A stretch of 64,000 bases of DNA, from assembly GCA_024500155.1 (NCBI GenBank), contig CM044872.1, forward strand, positions 52,457,460 to 52,521,459, written 5' to 3'. Numbering within the stretch: position 1 is the first letter of the stretch; every line of letters starts with the position of its first letter. Below are positions 45,312 through 57,385 of this stretch, piece by piece. The DNA comes from Chenopodium formosanum. Taxonomy: Eukaryota; Streptophyta; Magnoliopsida; Caryophyllales; Amaranthaceae. The notes below the pieces were generated by a model. It was not told where the DNA came from. It made no database searches and worked only from the letters and a program-made list of their open reading frames with translations. The translations under genes were made by a program, and so were the position numbers.

Positions 45312-45981
45312 CTGCCCATGCAATACACCAATTAATATTGACAACATTCGTGATGATACTATCATTGACTGTTGAACAAATTATCCATTGCAACATTCAA
45401 GATGAAAATTATTTATCCACTTCACATTATAACAATTTATGCTTCCAAGAATAATAAATTCTTATAGGTTAACAATACCTACATTTCCTTTATTCATATA
45501 ATCAGGTCTTGTTCATTTCACCAAATTATTTTTCTTAAACTTAAATTATTTTTACTAAACTGAATTATTTTTATTGAAATAAAACTATTTTTACTAATTC
45601 TCTATTATTTCTTTTTTTCTTAATTTTATTTCATGATTACTGCATTATCCAAGATTGTTGATTTTACAAGTAATTATACTTAGAAAAAAAAAAGTTTAAA
45701 ATACTTAAAATTGCATGTTAGCTTTAATTTATTTTTTTTAATAGAAATTGCATCTTACTTGAATTAAGAAAAAAAATTGTTTTTTAATATAAACAATACA
45801 AAAGACAAACTATAAGCAGTTAAATTATCTTTTAAATTATTATAAAATACTTGAATTATATTTGAGTTAAAATGAGAAAACAAAATTGAACGTACTTTTA
45901 AATAATGAGTATTTTTTTTAGTATTCGTGAATTAGATTAGATCGAAAAAGTGCAAAACTCAAAGCGTCACAACACAATTAC

Positions 45982-46526
45982 CAGATCATGACGCCGGAAG
46001 CAGCAGAGAGCTTGATAAATTCCCATAGACCAGAAAAGGCTTCCATAGAGAAACCAGCCCAACAAAGGGGACAACCATCCCAAAAAACAATATATCCAAA
46101 CAACACCAAAGCTTGTATCCACCAAGCCAAGCACAAAGCAATGGCTACACCCATTACACCCCACCCAAGTACCGTGACCAATATCCATGAACCAATAATT
46201 TGAAAAACGATACCAACTATCGAAACCCATGCCATAATCCCGGGCTGTAGTTGGCTTTGAAGGAACGTCTGCAGCGGGAAGAGGAACGGGAAACATAGGT
46301 GCAATGGTATTAGACACAAGGTCACTGTCCCGGCTAGATCCGCAACATGGTCCGGTTGACCTAATAGCTTTAATAATTGGGTTGAAAAAATGAACAAAGG
46401 TAGTAGAAGTATAGAACATGTGAACAAAACTATCCATGACCTTTGCATGTACACACCCAACATGTAATACTTTTTTGCACCATATGCCTGTCCACATAAC
46501 GTCTCTAGTGCACTTGCCATTCCTAC
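45982..46526 (-). pseudogene. MATE/DETOXIFICATION gene (minus), exon 2
   Basis: 545 nt beginning VGMASALETLCGQAYGAKKYYMLGVYMQRSW after a TTACCAG acceptor and ending SGVMI plus TG before GTAATT. It covers TM2 to TM6 of the MATE fold, including the signature GQAYGAKKY. MATE carriers export organic cations and flavonoid-like or xenobiotic compounds by proton antiport at the plasma membrane or tonoplast. It is intact by itself. Its first exon lies 12.5 kb away, at 59051-59344. Confidence 0.88.
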
Positions 46527-47134
46527 CTGGTAAATCCAATCACAATTATAATATATGATCATATTTCGCACATTGACAAACACGCAAGTCAAAATGAAAA
46601 TAGCTAAGAGAATTTATTTTTCCATGTGTTGTTTTTGCTGGTCTTTTATAATTTTCGCTTATTAAATTTATGGTTATCATATACTAATAAAAGGTTCTGT
46701 CAGTTTAATTAAGCTAAGATAATCAAGGTTGATTATGTTCAAATAAGTGAAAATTAGGTGAATAAAACTTAGTCTCTATTATAACATTCCAATACCTAAA
46801 TTCTCACCGTCGTTACAGTGTTTACACTCTCTCATTAAGCAAATAAAATATGGAGTAGTTTATATGCCCTATGAAGATGAAGTTTACAAGTTTTAATTCC
46901 CCTTGTTTTATCTTATGTTGCTTAGTGTACGTTGTAAACACTTTTTAATTAATGTTAATTTTGCTATTATAAAAAAAATAATAATAAAATAAAATATGGA
47001 GTAGTTTCTACACTCTCCGATTTTTTTCGATGTTTTTGTTTGAAATCTTCTTTTAAATCATTCCCAGTATATACAAAAATATTAGTCACATAGTGGTGTG
47101 TTATTAGACATGTCTTAATGTGTACTTTGGGACT

Positions 47135-47160
47135 TTTTTTTTTTTTTTTTTTGTGACAAA
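47135..47160 (-). mobile_element. Tail-only retroposon insert, 12-bp TSD
   Basis: A T-run plus GTGACAAA lies between two perfect copies of TACTTTGGGACT (47123-47134 and 47161-47172). Confidence 0.78.
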
Positions 47161-47457
47161 TACTTTGGGACTGTTAAAATTTAAAAGCTTTCTAAATACT
47201 TTAGGACTGTTAAAATTTAAAAGTTTTCTATTATATGAAATTAACTATTATTAAAAAAATGTGTCTAGACAAATTTCAATAGTCAAAAGATGAACATAAA
47301 AATAATGAAGAGATCGGAGTTCTTTCATTCTCTTACGCCCTTAGCTTTTTTATAATTACCTCCTCAGATCTTGCACAATCTTCATTTAAAACTTTGAACA
47401 TTAATATCTTTAATTTCGTAGTAATTAGTAAAATATATTTTTTATAAAAAGTAGATA

Positions 47458-47792
47458 CTCCCTTCGTACCTTATCTACATGTCTGTAATCCTTTTTCAGG
47501 TTTTCAAAATTACATGCCTATTTCTATTAGAATAAGGTATTTTTTGACAATATTTTCTCTTTTTGATGAGTTGTCATTTTTTTTATTTTTTTTTTTGTAC
47601 TTCTAACATCATTTTCCAACACTTTATTTCTTTATTTCTTCAATAATTACCAACTACATTTTTTTTTCTTTATCTCTCTCTAACCCCACATGCACATTTT
47701 TTTACTTCCTAATCATGGGTTTTAAAGAATATCTAAATTCCTTAATTCACGTAAAAAATGAAAAATAGGCATAAAATAAGGGACAGAGGGAG
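47458..47792. mobile_element. MITE (CTCCCTTCGTACC termini)
   Basis: CTCCCTTCGTACCTTATCTA on the left, TAAAATAAGGGACAGAGGGAG on the right, TA/T-rich flanks. It is a second CTCCCT family, distinct from the AAATACTTGCTCC one. Confidence 0.65.
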
Positions 47793-47961
47793 TTATATAC
47801 TATGAAAACAAAAATAAATTTGAAATGTTACTAATATGATCCACCGGATATTTTTTTTTTCCTTATTACTCGTAAATAGAAATCACAGAAGACAACTAAA
47901 GTTTGACAAAATATATAATGAGGAGTAAATAGGAAAATTAATAAATTACAAAAGAAAAAAG

Positions 47962-47998
<37 letters not shown>

Positions 47999-48093
47999 AT
48001 TTTTCTTTTTAACATCCAATGCATTAGTTCGAAAAAAAAAATCCATCATTAGAACAAATACGCTCTCTTTAAAGATAGTATGGAATACGAAGT

Positions 48094-48565
48094 AGGGTTG
48101 TTCATCGGTTCAAGATCGGATTGGACCAGACCGAAGAACCAAAATTTTAATTTCAAGAAATGAAGACCGGACCGAAAAAATCGGTCCAAAACCCGGACCG
48201 GACCGAACCGCTTTTGACCGATTTTAGAATTTTATTTAAAAAATGCTAAATTTTTAATAATATTTTGGAAAACTCAAAAAATATATAGGAAAACTCTACT
48301 TTAGCGTCTTTTTTTTGTATGTTAAGTAGAAAAAAGCTCATATAATTAAAGTTTTCAAAGGTTATTAAGAATAATCTTAACCATTACCTAACATTTTATG
48401 CATAAATTTAAGAAAAAAATCGGTCCACTCCGAGACCAGTTTTTATGGGGTTTTGGACCAGACCGGAAAAATAATTTTTTAGACCCAGAGACCGAACCGA
48501 TTAATTCGATCCGTTCCGAGGTCGGTCCATTTTTTCGGTCCAGACCGATTTTTGAACACCGCTAC
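48094..48565. mobile_element. hAT-like MITE, 8-bp TSD
   Basis: The termini AGGGTTGTTCATCGGTTC and GACCGATTTTTGAACACCGC are imperfect inverted repeats. TACGAAGT flanks both sides (48086-48093 and 48566-48573), the 8-bp duplication typical of hAT. Both halves are rich in GGTCC/GGACC and ACCGAACCG motifs that would fold into a long hairpin. Confidence 0.65.
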
Positions 48566-48891
48566 TACGAAGTACTTAATTCAGATGGAAACAAAAGGTT
48601 GGTAATACGCTATAGCAATTTTGTCAAGTTGACTAATAAAAAAAAGGGTTGGTTTTGCGTCTTAATTAGCATTAAATTAGTGGTTAATTGTTGTGTTAAT
48701 AAAAAAATAAGTAGTTAATTGCTGATTAGATTTGAGTGACACTCACATATAAATACTTTCTCCACTTGATTATATTTAAAACATATATTCTTTTGACACG
48801 CATTTAAAAATAATAAAAATAAATGTGAGAGAATATTAAATTACTAATCTTTTTTTTTTTTTTTTTGACAAGAGCAAAATACAACAAGAAA

Positions 48892-51800
48892 TTACACTAT
48901 GTCCGAACCACTAGTGCGGCATTTTTTGGCAATAACATCTGCCCTTTGCACTTGGTCCCTTTGGACTTTTAAGATGGTGCACCTCTGAAACGAGGAACCC
49001 ACTTCCTGAATTTCTTTGACCATCCAAGTAATCAAGACATCCTTACCTGAATCGCCTTGAAGATTATTAATGAGTACAATAGAGTCCGAGAGTATGAGGA
49101 TCCCCTGCTTACCTTTCGCCCTGGCCCACTTCATAGCTTCCAAGCAAGCCCAAGCTTCACAATGCAGAGCCAAGGTCGCCACTCCATGCTTGCCCCCCTC
49201 ACTATTCTCATTCCCAGGATTGTACCCTATGACTGTCCAACCAATCCCCGCCCTTGTTGTAGTCTTATCCCACGAGCCATCTACACTTACAATAAACTTG
49301 TCGTACCCATGCCTCTCTTTACCCAATTGCACCGCATTGAATCCCGGGGGAATGTAGGGGTCATCCCCAGGTCTTTCAACGACATTACCATTATTACTGC
49401 TCTCACTGTTTTGGCAGAAAATATCGTGGTCTTGCATTGCCAAGTTGTAAAATTCCGTCACAAGGCTTGTTCCCCCATTCGTACCCTTGAAACACCGAGC
49501 ATTCCTAGTCTTCCATAAACCCCATAAAGTAGCAATAAACTTAATGTTGCGGGTACCATACCTACCATCCTCGCTATAAAACAGCAGTATATAGTGCTGG
49601 ATCCATAATCTCAAAGAGTTGAACCCAGAAGTGTCAGAGCAAATTACCAAGGAGCCATTCTCCCAGACATCCCTTGCTAGATCACATAGCCTAAAAAGAT
49701 GTTGGCTATCTTCCTCATCCATTCCGCAAAACTCACATGTTGCCTCAACATGTATCCCCCTCTTCACTAAATTGCCCTTGACCGCGATTCCGTCATGAAA
49801 GAGCTTCCACAAAAATATTTTCCATTTGGGTTGAATATTCATCCTCCAAATGAGCTTTATAAATCTATTCTCCTCATGTGAATATGCACTCGACCCTTAT
49901 TCATTTTCCTTTGTGAGGAAGTAATAACCTGTTTTAACAGTGAACCTACCTGATGGATGATATTTCCAATAGAGGAAATCATCCTCCTTAGATACGGGAA
50001 GCTCCATTGCCAGAATTGATCTTGCACTATCCCAATCAAAATATTCCCTAATTCTCCCCACCTTCCAAGTAGCTGACTCTTTATCAATAAAATCTCTCAC
50101 CTTCCAGCTCAAAGAAGCACCTAGCGTTTGACTCGAATTTGCCACTGGTATCTCTCCATTTACCCAAGGCATCCTGATTGCCTTAATACTTTCTCTGTTT
50201 CCCACCTTCCAAGCAAAACCTTTTTTGAAAGAATTGGTTACTCTTTGCAGACTTGACCTTCCCAGCGACGGATTTCCTACTCTCTCATAGGGCTTAGTTA
50301 AGTTACAAATTCCACAAGGTTGGAATCCTCTGTGCACCCTTGAAAGAAGGAGTTGTGGATTCAAGTGCATTCTTGTTGCTTGTTTGAAGAGGAGGGTATC
50401 ATTAAGATTTGACATACCTCTAATACCTAGTCCTCCCATACTTTTGGGAAGCTGAATAGTCGATCTACTTACCCAATGCATACCCTTGTTTCCATTATTC
50501 GACCACCAGAAACGAGTGATGAGAGAATCAATTTTGTTCGCAACCGCTTGCGGGAGCTTCAGACATTTCATAACATGTGCGAAATACTGACCAGCACTGT
50601 ATTAATCAAAATAAGTTTGGCTGATTGAGAGATGCGCAAGGAGGCCCAGGAGATAACCTTGTCAGAAACTTTGTCAACAAGAAATTGAAAAGAGGAGCTT
50701 TTCTTTCCTTGAATATCGATTGGAGCCCCTAGATGAATCCCCATATTGTCAGTCTCAGACATGCATAAAATCCTTTTAAGGGATGCCCGAGTATTGTTAT
50801 CAATGCCTGGAGAGAATTTGACAAAGGATTTTTGAAGATTTAATTGTTGACCTGAAGCACTACCAAACTTGTGCAGAATGTCTCTGATGCAACCACAAGA
50901 TTCCTCCGTTGCTTTAAAGAAAAGCATGGCATCATCCGCAAAGAAAAGATGTGAGATCGAAGGGGATCTTCTTGACACCTTCAACCCCTTCAGCTGATTA
51001 ATATCCTCTGCTAACGTTAGCATTCTTGAAAGAATATCCATACAAAATATGAACAATAAGGAGACAGGGGATCCCCTTGCCTAAGACCACAATTAGGAGA
51101 GAAATGTTCTGTGGTCTTCCTGTTGACAACAGCCTTGAAACTCACTGTCGAAATACACTGTGAAATCATTCTAATCCAGTGATTAGAAAACCCATAAGCC
51201 TTTAATACCTTAAGAAGAAAAGTCCAGTCTACCCTGTCATATGCTTTTGACATATCAATCTTTACTGCAGTATAATTTGAACCCTTCCTTGAGTTTATCA
51301 GATGCATGAGTTCATGTCTTAGAAGGACATTATCCTCCATGTATCTCCCTGGAATAAAAGCATGTTGATTCTCAGAAATAAGCTTTGGGAGGATTACCTT
51401 AATCCTATTGACCAGGCATTTAGAAATGCATTTATAAACTGTATTGCATAAACTAATAGGCCTGAAGTGGTTGGCTGATTCTAGAATTTTGACCTTTGGA
51501 ATTAGCACCAGAAGAGATTGATTCCATTCTTTCAGCATGTTTCCTGATCTCAAAAACTGGTGGACACTCTTAATCACTAATTGACCCACTTCTTCCCAGT
51601 AGGTGTGGAAGAAATCAGCAGTAAACCCATCTGGCCCCGGAGACTTGGACTTGTGCATTTTGAACATAGCACTTTTAATTTCCTGATCCGTGAAAGGCCT
51701 ATCAAGCCAGTGTAGGTCCTCCACAGATCCATTTGCCTTAATAGGAGATCAATATCTTCCTCGTGACTCTCAGCAATCATCGGGTCATAAATCCTTTTGA

Positions 51801-52984
51801 TGGACGAAAGAACCACCTCTTCCACCTCTTTTTGCCCTTCAACCCAATTATTATCATCATCTTTCAAAGTCAAAATCTTATTGCTCAACTGCCTTTGCTT
51901 CACTCTCCTATACATAAGGGGAGTTGGACAGTCCCCAAACCTAACCCAATTTGCCTTCATCCTTTGCTTCCAAAAATCAAAACTCAACCTATCATCTAAG
52001 ATATGATGGTTCACCTTGCGAATGTAACCATCCCCTTCTCTAACCGAATCAATGCTTAACCCCATGCTTCGTAGATCTTTAGTTGTTTTCCTCCAATTTA
52101 TGCCCCAAAATTTTTTATTTTCCAAGCACCAATATTGAAGCTTTGTTCTCACCTTACTTAATTTTCTAGTGAGTTGAAACATATATGAACCACTGAACCC
52201 TGTTTTCCATATTGTTTCAACCATATCTTTGACTTCAGGAAAATGTAGACACCAACTCTCAATTTGATAAGGCCTATTTGAGGTTGAGGTTTCCAACTGA
52301 GAGTGAAAAGTAATCGCCGCATGATCGGAGCAAATAATTGGTTCATGAACAATCTTCCCATCCGGGGAGTGTTGGAACCATTCTTCTGTAATGTAGCCTC
52401 TATCAAGTCTTTCCAGGATAAGGTCATTTCCTTCCCTCTTGTTACTCCAAGTAAACCTTGGACCCGAAAAAGGAACTTCCGTTACATTGCTACTAAATCT
52501 CCAATCAAGAAAGTCCTCGATTCCTCTAATCATAGAAGAACCTCCCAATTTAACTTTCTACTTGGTTGAAATCTCCTATAATTAACACATTGTTGAACTC
52601 CTCCAAAAACCATTGAAGTTGTTCCCAAATTATTTTCCTATTTTCTACTTGAGGCTCACCATAAAGAAACATTACATACTTAGAATTTCCATTAGATTCA
52701 TTGATCTTACAAAAAATGAAATTCTTTGAAGAGTACAAACATTCTACTAGATTACTAGACCAACATAAAACTAGAAGCCCTCCACTACTTCCTTCCGAGT
52801 CCCAACCAAAAATTGAAGTAGGGTGCAACATATCTAACTTACTAGCCGCGCTTACAAAGTCCATTTTAGTTTCCGATAAAAACAAAAACATAGGTAGTTT
52901 AGCCCGGAAGAGCCACACTATGAAGGGAATTGTAAGGGAGTGTGGATCATTTAGACCCCTATAATTCCACGCCACAACCTTCAT
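48892..52984 (-). pseudogene. LINE ORF2: endonuclease, reverse transcriptase, zinc-binding RT domain, RNase H
   Basis: ATG 52982-52984 starts an apurinic-type endonuclease (WNYRGLNDPHS, LSETK, GDFNQ). Reverse transcriptase follows (SPGPDGFTADFF, LLVLIPK, FRPISLCNTVYK, IPGR, KIDMSKAYDRV, GLRQGDPLSPY, FADDAMLF). Then come a zf-RVT-like region (WKLFHDGIAVK, CEFCGMDEEDSQHLF) and a C-terminal plant RNase H (VDGSWD, EAWACLEAMKWA, SDS). It ends TAG at 48892. Frame changes occur near 52550, 51725-51745, 51060 and 49890-49900, so no full protein is made. The Tyr and the FADD motif are normal, and the decay is by small indels. Confidence 0.88.
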
Positions 52985-55231
52985 GTCTCTTTAGGGGGTT
53001 GGCTTTGAGAAGCCACTCCACCCCCGGAAGAGATCCTAACCGAATCAAGAATCATCATCTGCAAATCAACATCCATATCATCCCTAATTTCACGGTAAGC
53101 CGAGGTTACCTCCTCACTCTTTTGCCTCTTGTAGGATGAACCCGAAGATGAAGAAGACAAGCATTGGCACCTTTTGTTTTTCCCTTTCTTCCTAATGTCA
53201 TCATCTATCTCGACCCCGAACTCACGAGCCATGTCCGGGTCCGAGATCTCCTTAGAAGCAAACCTCATAGTTTCATCCTCACCCTTGAACCAAATAGCAA
53301 ACCCCCCTTTGTTGGACCATCGATGCAACCTTTTGAGCCTTTTCCGCTCAACCCTTTCATAATCCGTTTTGCTAAACCTAACCGAATCTCCATCACAAGA
53401 GTGGGGGTGATGCCCAATTGCTTCCCTTATCCTCTTTTTATCATTAGCACTATCATCATAATTAAACAAGTCAGTAAAATTAAACAAACTGAAGTGAGAT
53501 ACCGGAGATACTGGAGAATTTGGAGGATCAAATTCTGTCAAATCTTCATGAGAAAGACGCAAGAAAGGCGAAGAAGTCCCCCTAGAATTCTGATGGATAA
53601 TTCGGATTTCTACCCGTCTCGCACCTCGAATCCCAAGTGTGAGAATTGTGCTTGCTTCGATGATTTGAGCATACTCATCATCCGTGAGGTTTTCCTCTCC
53701 CGTTCTCATCGGAGGCAGCGTTGTCGGACTGAGATTTTCATTCTGAACAATATGAGTTGCTGAGGAGTTACCACCCCGAACCTGTCCTGCTCCGTTCCCA
53801 GCAATAGCCACATTATTACCATCAAATGCAGCCGGAGAAAGGGCCCAATCCGATATCCCTAAGGTGTGGAATATCGTACCAGGCCCACCCGCTTGTCGGC
53901 TTTCATTGCGTGCTGAAGACGACTCCCCGACTTCGAAAGTCGAGCCCCCAAACAATTGCCTTGCAACCGGCAGATTAGCACGCTGATTAGCAGACCTCAT
54001 CGGAGTAGGCCTTTCCTGGCCCAGCAGCGAAGTCGAATGTTGTGCATTCACTTGTGTATTCTGATCCAAATGCATCTCATTTTTTGTTCCAAATCACCCT
54101 GATTAGGGTTGGCTTGCCTAGGTCGAGTAAACTCTGCATATGGGTCTTCACCCAAGCCCAATCTCCTCCCCGGAGATAGGTGTAGATCAGTCAGACGCGC
54201 ATCACCTACACCATCAGTTACATCAGATTCATCATTTGGCAGTTCCTCTTCTCCTGTATGATAATTCTCACTATCATCGCTGCTTGGAGGAGAAAAAGGC
54301 TGCTCATAAGGATGGCCTTCATCAAAATCCCCATCCTCTCTAGACACCCTTCGATACACTGCTTCATTCTCTTGAATTTCGTGAATCCGCAAGTCCACCC
54401 CCGTGTTTCAAAACCTGTACCTGTCCGGCAAGCCATGAATGTAATTAGAATAAAAAGGATATTCGGTAGGGCCATACAATACCCTCACGCCATCCGCCTC
54501 CACTTCATCGAGTCTGTGTTGCACTCTTCTTCTTGTTGTCCTAGGATGAAGGTGACATCGAGATGTGGCGTGTCCTGCACACCCACATGTCTTACAAAAC
54601 CTATAGATCCCCTCGTATCGCAGATAGGCTCATATCACTCTATCCCCTTCAATTGGGATAAAGCATCCTGGGATAAGCGGGATCGATAGATCCACTAGAA
54701 CACAAGCCCTCAGTTCTGCATTGATTGGAAAATGAGCTTCTGTTTGATCTATTACCTCAATATAGCCAACATGCCTTAGAATTTGTCGTGCCCATCCCAT
54801 AGTGAGATAAGCCAGAGGGAGTCCATGTACTCTTACCCACAACCGAGTGAGAGTGAAATTCATTTGGTGGGGGACGAAATCTCTTTGATATCGTCTGAAA
54901 TTTATAATCCTTCCATCAATTACTGCAGTGTTGGTTTGATTCAAGCTAGCAAGATCATGCTCATTCCTACATTCGAACAAGAAATAGCTTCCTGTTCTAT
55001 AAACTCGAATTTCCCCATTCCGGATCCACCTTGAATCAACAATATGTTGTACAAATTCCACAGGAGGTGGATGTGGGCCAATAAAAACCCCTATAACACA
55101 CGAGTTATAGTTGATGATACAATCATTGAGATTAAAATCTGGTGGGGGTGGAATAAGAGCCCCCCCCCCCCCCTTAGATCTAAATTGTTTCGCTCATTAT
55201 GAGCATTTGTTGAGTTCCTGTTATTATCCAT
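52981..55231 (-). pseudogene. LINE ORF1: DUF4283 / CCHC nucleic-acid-binding protein
   Basis: ORF1 begins MDNNRNSTNAHNE at 55231 and hits a run of C (G on the coding strand) at about 55161-55174 that shifts the frame. The DUF4283 domain follows (VEFVQHIVDSRWIRNGEIRV ... LWVRVHGLPLAYL). Then come a stop near 54629, a zinc knuckle CKTCGCAGHATSRC near 54580, and further frameshifts near 54400 and 54070. A Ser-rich, basic C-terminal part ends at TGA 52981-52983. The TGA overlaps the ORF2 ATG as ATGA. Confidence 0.82.
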
Positions 55232-55856
55232 AAGAGGACAGAAAAAGACATAGAGTATAGGAAGAGCTTTGAGAATGACTAGAGAAGAGAAGAAGACAAG
55301 AAGAAAGAATATTAAGGTAGTTTGAGATTAGAATAAGTCTGAAAATACTTTCACATTTATAGTAGAACTTCAGTTTTTGAGAAATGTAACAGAGCAAGCA
55401 TGGGGAACAAGGCCTGAACGAATTTAATATCCTACCCTTTAGCCGCCTCTAGCTAGAATAAACTGCACCAGTGAAGGGTGAGAACACTAACTGCTGCTCA
55501 TGTATTGGTTGCATGTACCAATAGACTGCTGGTAAAGGGAAATAATCGGTCGTTGGACAATCACCCTCAAGCCAAACACTATTTCTACCTAAACTAACCT
55601 AAGACAAGTCTAGGGCAAGTAAAGGATCGTATCCACAGGGAATGGGTATGAGTACACCGAGAATATGAAACGGTTGTAATCTAGTTCGGTCACAAATGGG
55701 AGGTTTGATTAAATAACTACTATATGGAGACAAACACTAGGGGGGAAATGGGAATCGACACCAACCAAACCAATGAATCAAAACAATAGGCAAGCATGTA
55801 CACAAATTGGGTGATAGAAAGGGCACTCAACATTGTCTTCTTTTGAAGTCACCACA

Positions 55857-56335
55857 CTAAGCATTCTTAAACCAAACTCAACTAGCAAGATAGGCCAACC
55901 AAGTCTTAACAATAGGAAGTAGACTACTAACTCGGGTTTGTCTTTCGATCGGTTCGAGATAGTACTAAGGCACAAATAATTGGGATTTCTCACCTAATTA
56001 TCGCAACTAAGACTACTACATCATCCAAACGAGGAACCGTAATCAAGATAGAAATTCGGTCTAATCATACAAGAAAAGGTTCACTTCTCTCGAAACTACA
56101 ACACTAAGCATTCCTAAACTAAACTCGACTAACAAGATAGGCCAACCAAGTCTTAACGATGGGAAGTAGACTACTAACTCGGGTTTGTCTTTCGATCGGT
56201 TCGAGATAGTACTAAGGCACAAATAATTGGGATTTCTCTCCTAATTACCGCAACTAAGACTACTACATCATCCAAACAAGGTACCGTAATCAAGAGGAAT
56301 TTAGCATAATCATACAAGAAATGGCTCACAACTAA
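55857..56335. repeat. 247-bp tandem duplication within the solo LTR
   Basis: CTAAGCATTCTTAAACC (55857) and CTAAGCATTCCTAAACT (56104) start two copies that stay highly similar for over 200 bp, including CGGGTTTGTCTTTCGATCGG in both. Confidence 0.88.
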
Positions 56336-56976
56336 ACCTCATCTTTCAATGCAAGCATAGAAGTGAATACATGAGCAATAAGTGGCCATCCAATTACACA
56401 TGCAATTAACCAATTCTTTAACAATCAATCATCAACCCAAAATGAACATGCAAACACAAACATCAATTAACCCATGGCTTGGTTGGGTCTTCACCCAACC
56501 CCTAGTTAAGAAACTACTCACTAAACATGGTGAAGAACATTCTAACAACAATATCTAAGTTCAAAATTAATCTAACAAATTGAAGAGAGTAGTAAGAACA
56601 AAGTAGATTGAACATGCAACAACAATTAACCAAGATTAAGAGAGAAATCTACAATTCAAGGAATTAAAAACAGAAAATAAAGAGTAAGGGATAGAGGAAA
56701 GAGATTACTAATGAAGCTTCAAGGTTGAGGAAATTGTTGAATTCAAGAGAACAATCTTCAATTAATCTATTACAAGGATTGAGTTTGAGAAGATCTAAGC
56801 TAATTAATGAGGGTTGAGAAGAACTAAGGGCCTAAGAAAACTAAAGGGAAGAAGGTGATCTTCTCCAAGGAAGAAGATGCAGAAAATTGAAGCCAAGGGT
56901 CGTATTTATACACCCCAAAATAACATTGTAAAATCCGCCTAAAAAGTCGGGTCTGCATGTAGGAGCGCCTCAGGCT

Positions 56977-57164
56977 GGAGCGCCCTCTCCTGGATCTTGC
57001 GCGCCCTCTCCTCCTGCAGCAATTTGAGGTAGTTTGTGGAAGATTAGGGAGGAGCGCCCGCTCCTACTATGGTGCACGCCCTCTCCTAGCTGGGAATAAA
57101 GAGAGGCAGATTGTGAAGCTTGGGGTAGGAGCGCCCTCTCCTAAGGGGTTGCACGCCCTCTCCT
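56977..57164. repeat. Three GC-rich 36-37 bp hairpin boxes at about 75-bp spacing
   Basis: Boxes at 56977-57012, 57051-57087 and 57128-57164 each pair GGAGCGCCC(T/G)CTCCT with a following CGCCCTCTCCT. The AGGAG...CTCCT arms can pair. The surrounding DNA is AT-rich, so the composition stands out. Confidence 0.8.
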
Positions 57165-57385
57165 CTTGTGCTTTGCTTCCAATATAGTTCTTCATGTTCA
57201 TGCTATATGACCAATTTCTCCTTGCATCTACAAACACGAACACACACATAAAAAGGAACGGGGAAGCCAAAAGTTGTAATCATACACAAAAAGGAGTCGG
57301 AAAGGGGGGTAAAGAGGGAAAAATGACAACAAAATTGTGCTAAAAATGCCATGATAAGTGGACAAATAAAACACTTATCAACTGC

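Larger units (their letters stand above)
46527..48849 (-). other. MATE intron 1, part proximal to exon 2
   Basis: AT-rich intronic DNA with several small insertions: a tail-only insert (47135-47160), a MITE (47458-47792), a poly(A) run (about 47950-47996) and a hAT-like MITE (48094-48565). It ends at the LINE target duplication. Confidence 0.65.
55530..57380. mobile_element. Solo-LTR-like insertion, 1851 bp, in the LINE 5' UTR
   Basis: It begins TGGTAAAGGG and ends CACTTATCA (TG...CA, with short inverted TGNTAA). It is flanked by a perfect 5-bp repeat ACTGC (55525-55529 and 57381-57385). No gag or pol and no primer site is visible inside, so a solo LTR of an unidentified retrotransposon is the simplest reading. 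A small non-autonomous LTR element is possible. It holds a 247-bp tandem duplication and a GC-rich hairpin array. Confidence 0.75.

Noticed and set aside
45967..46539. Second minus-strand frame of 190 codons over MATE exon 2
   Set aside because: Shadow frame. The MATE family residues are in the other frame.
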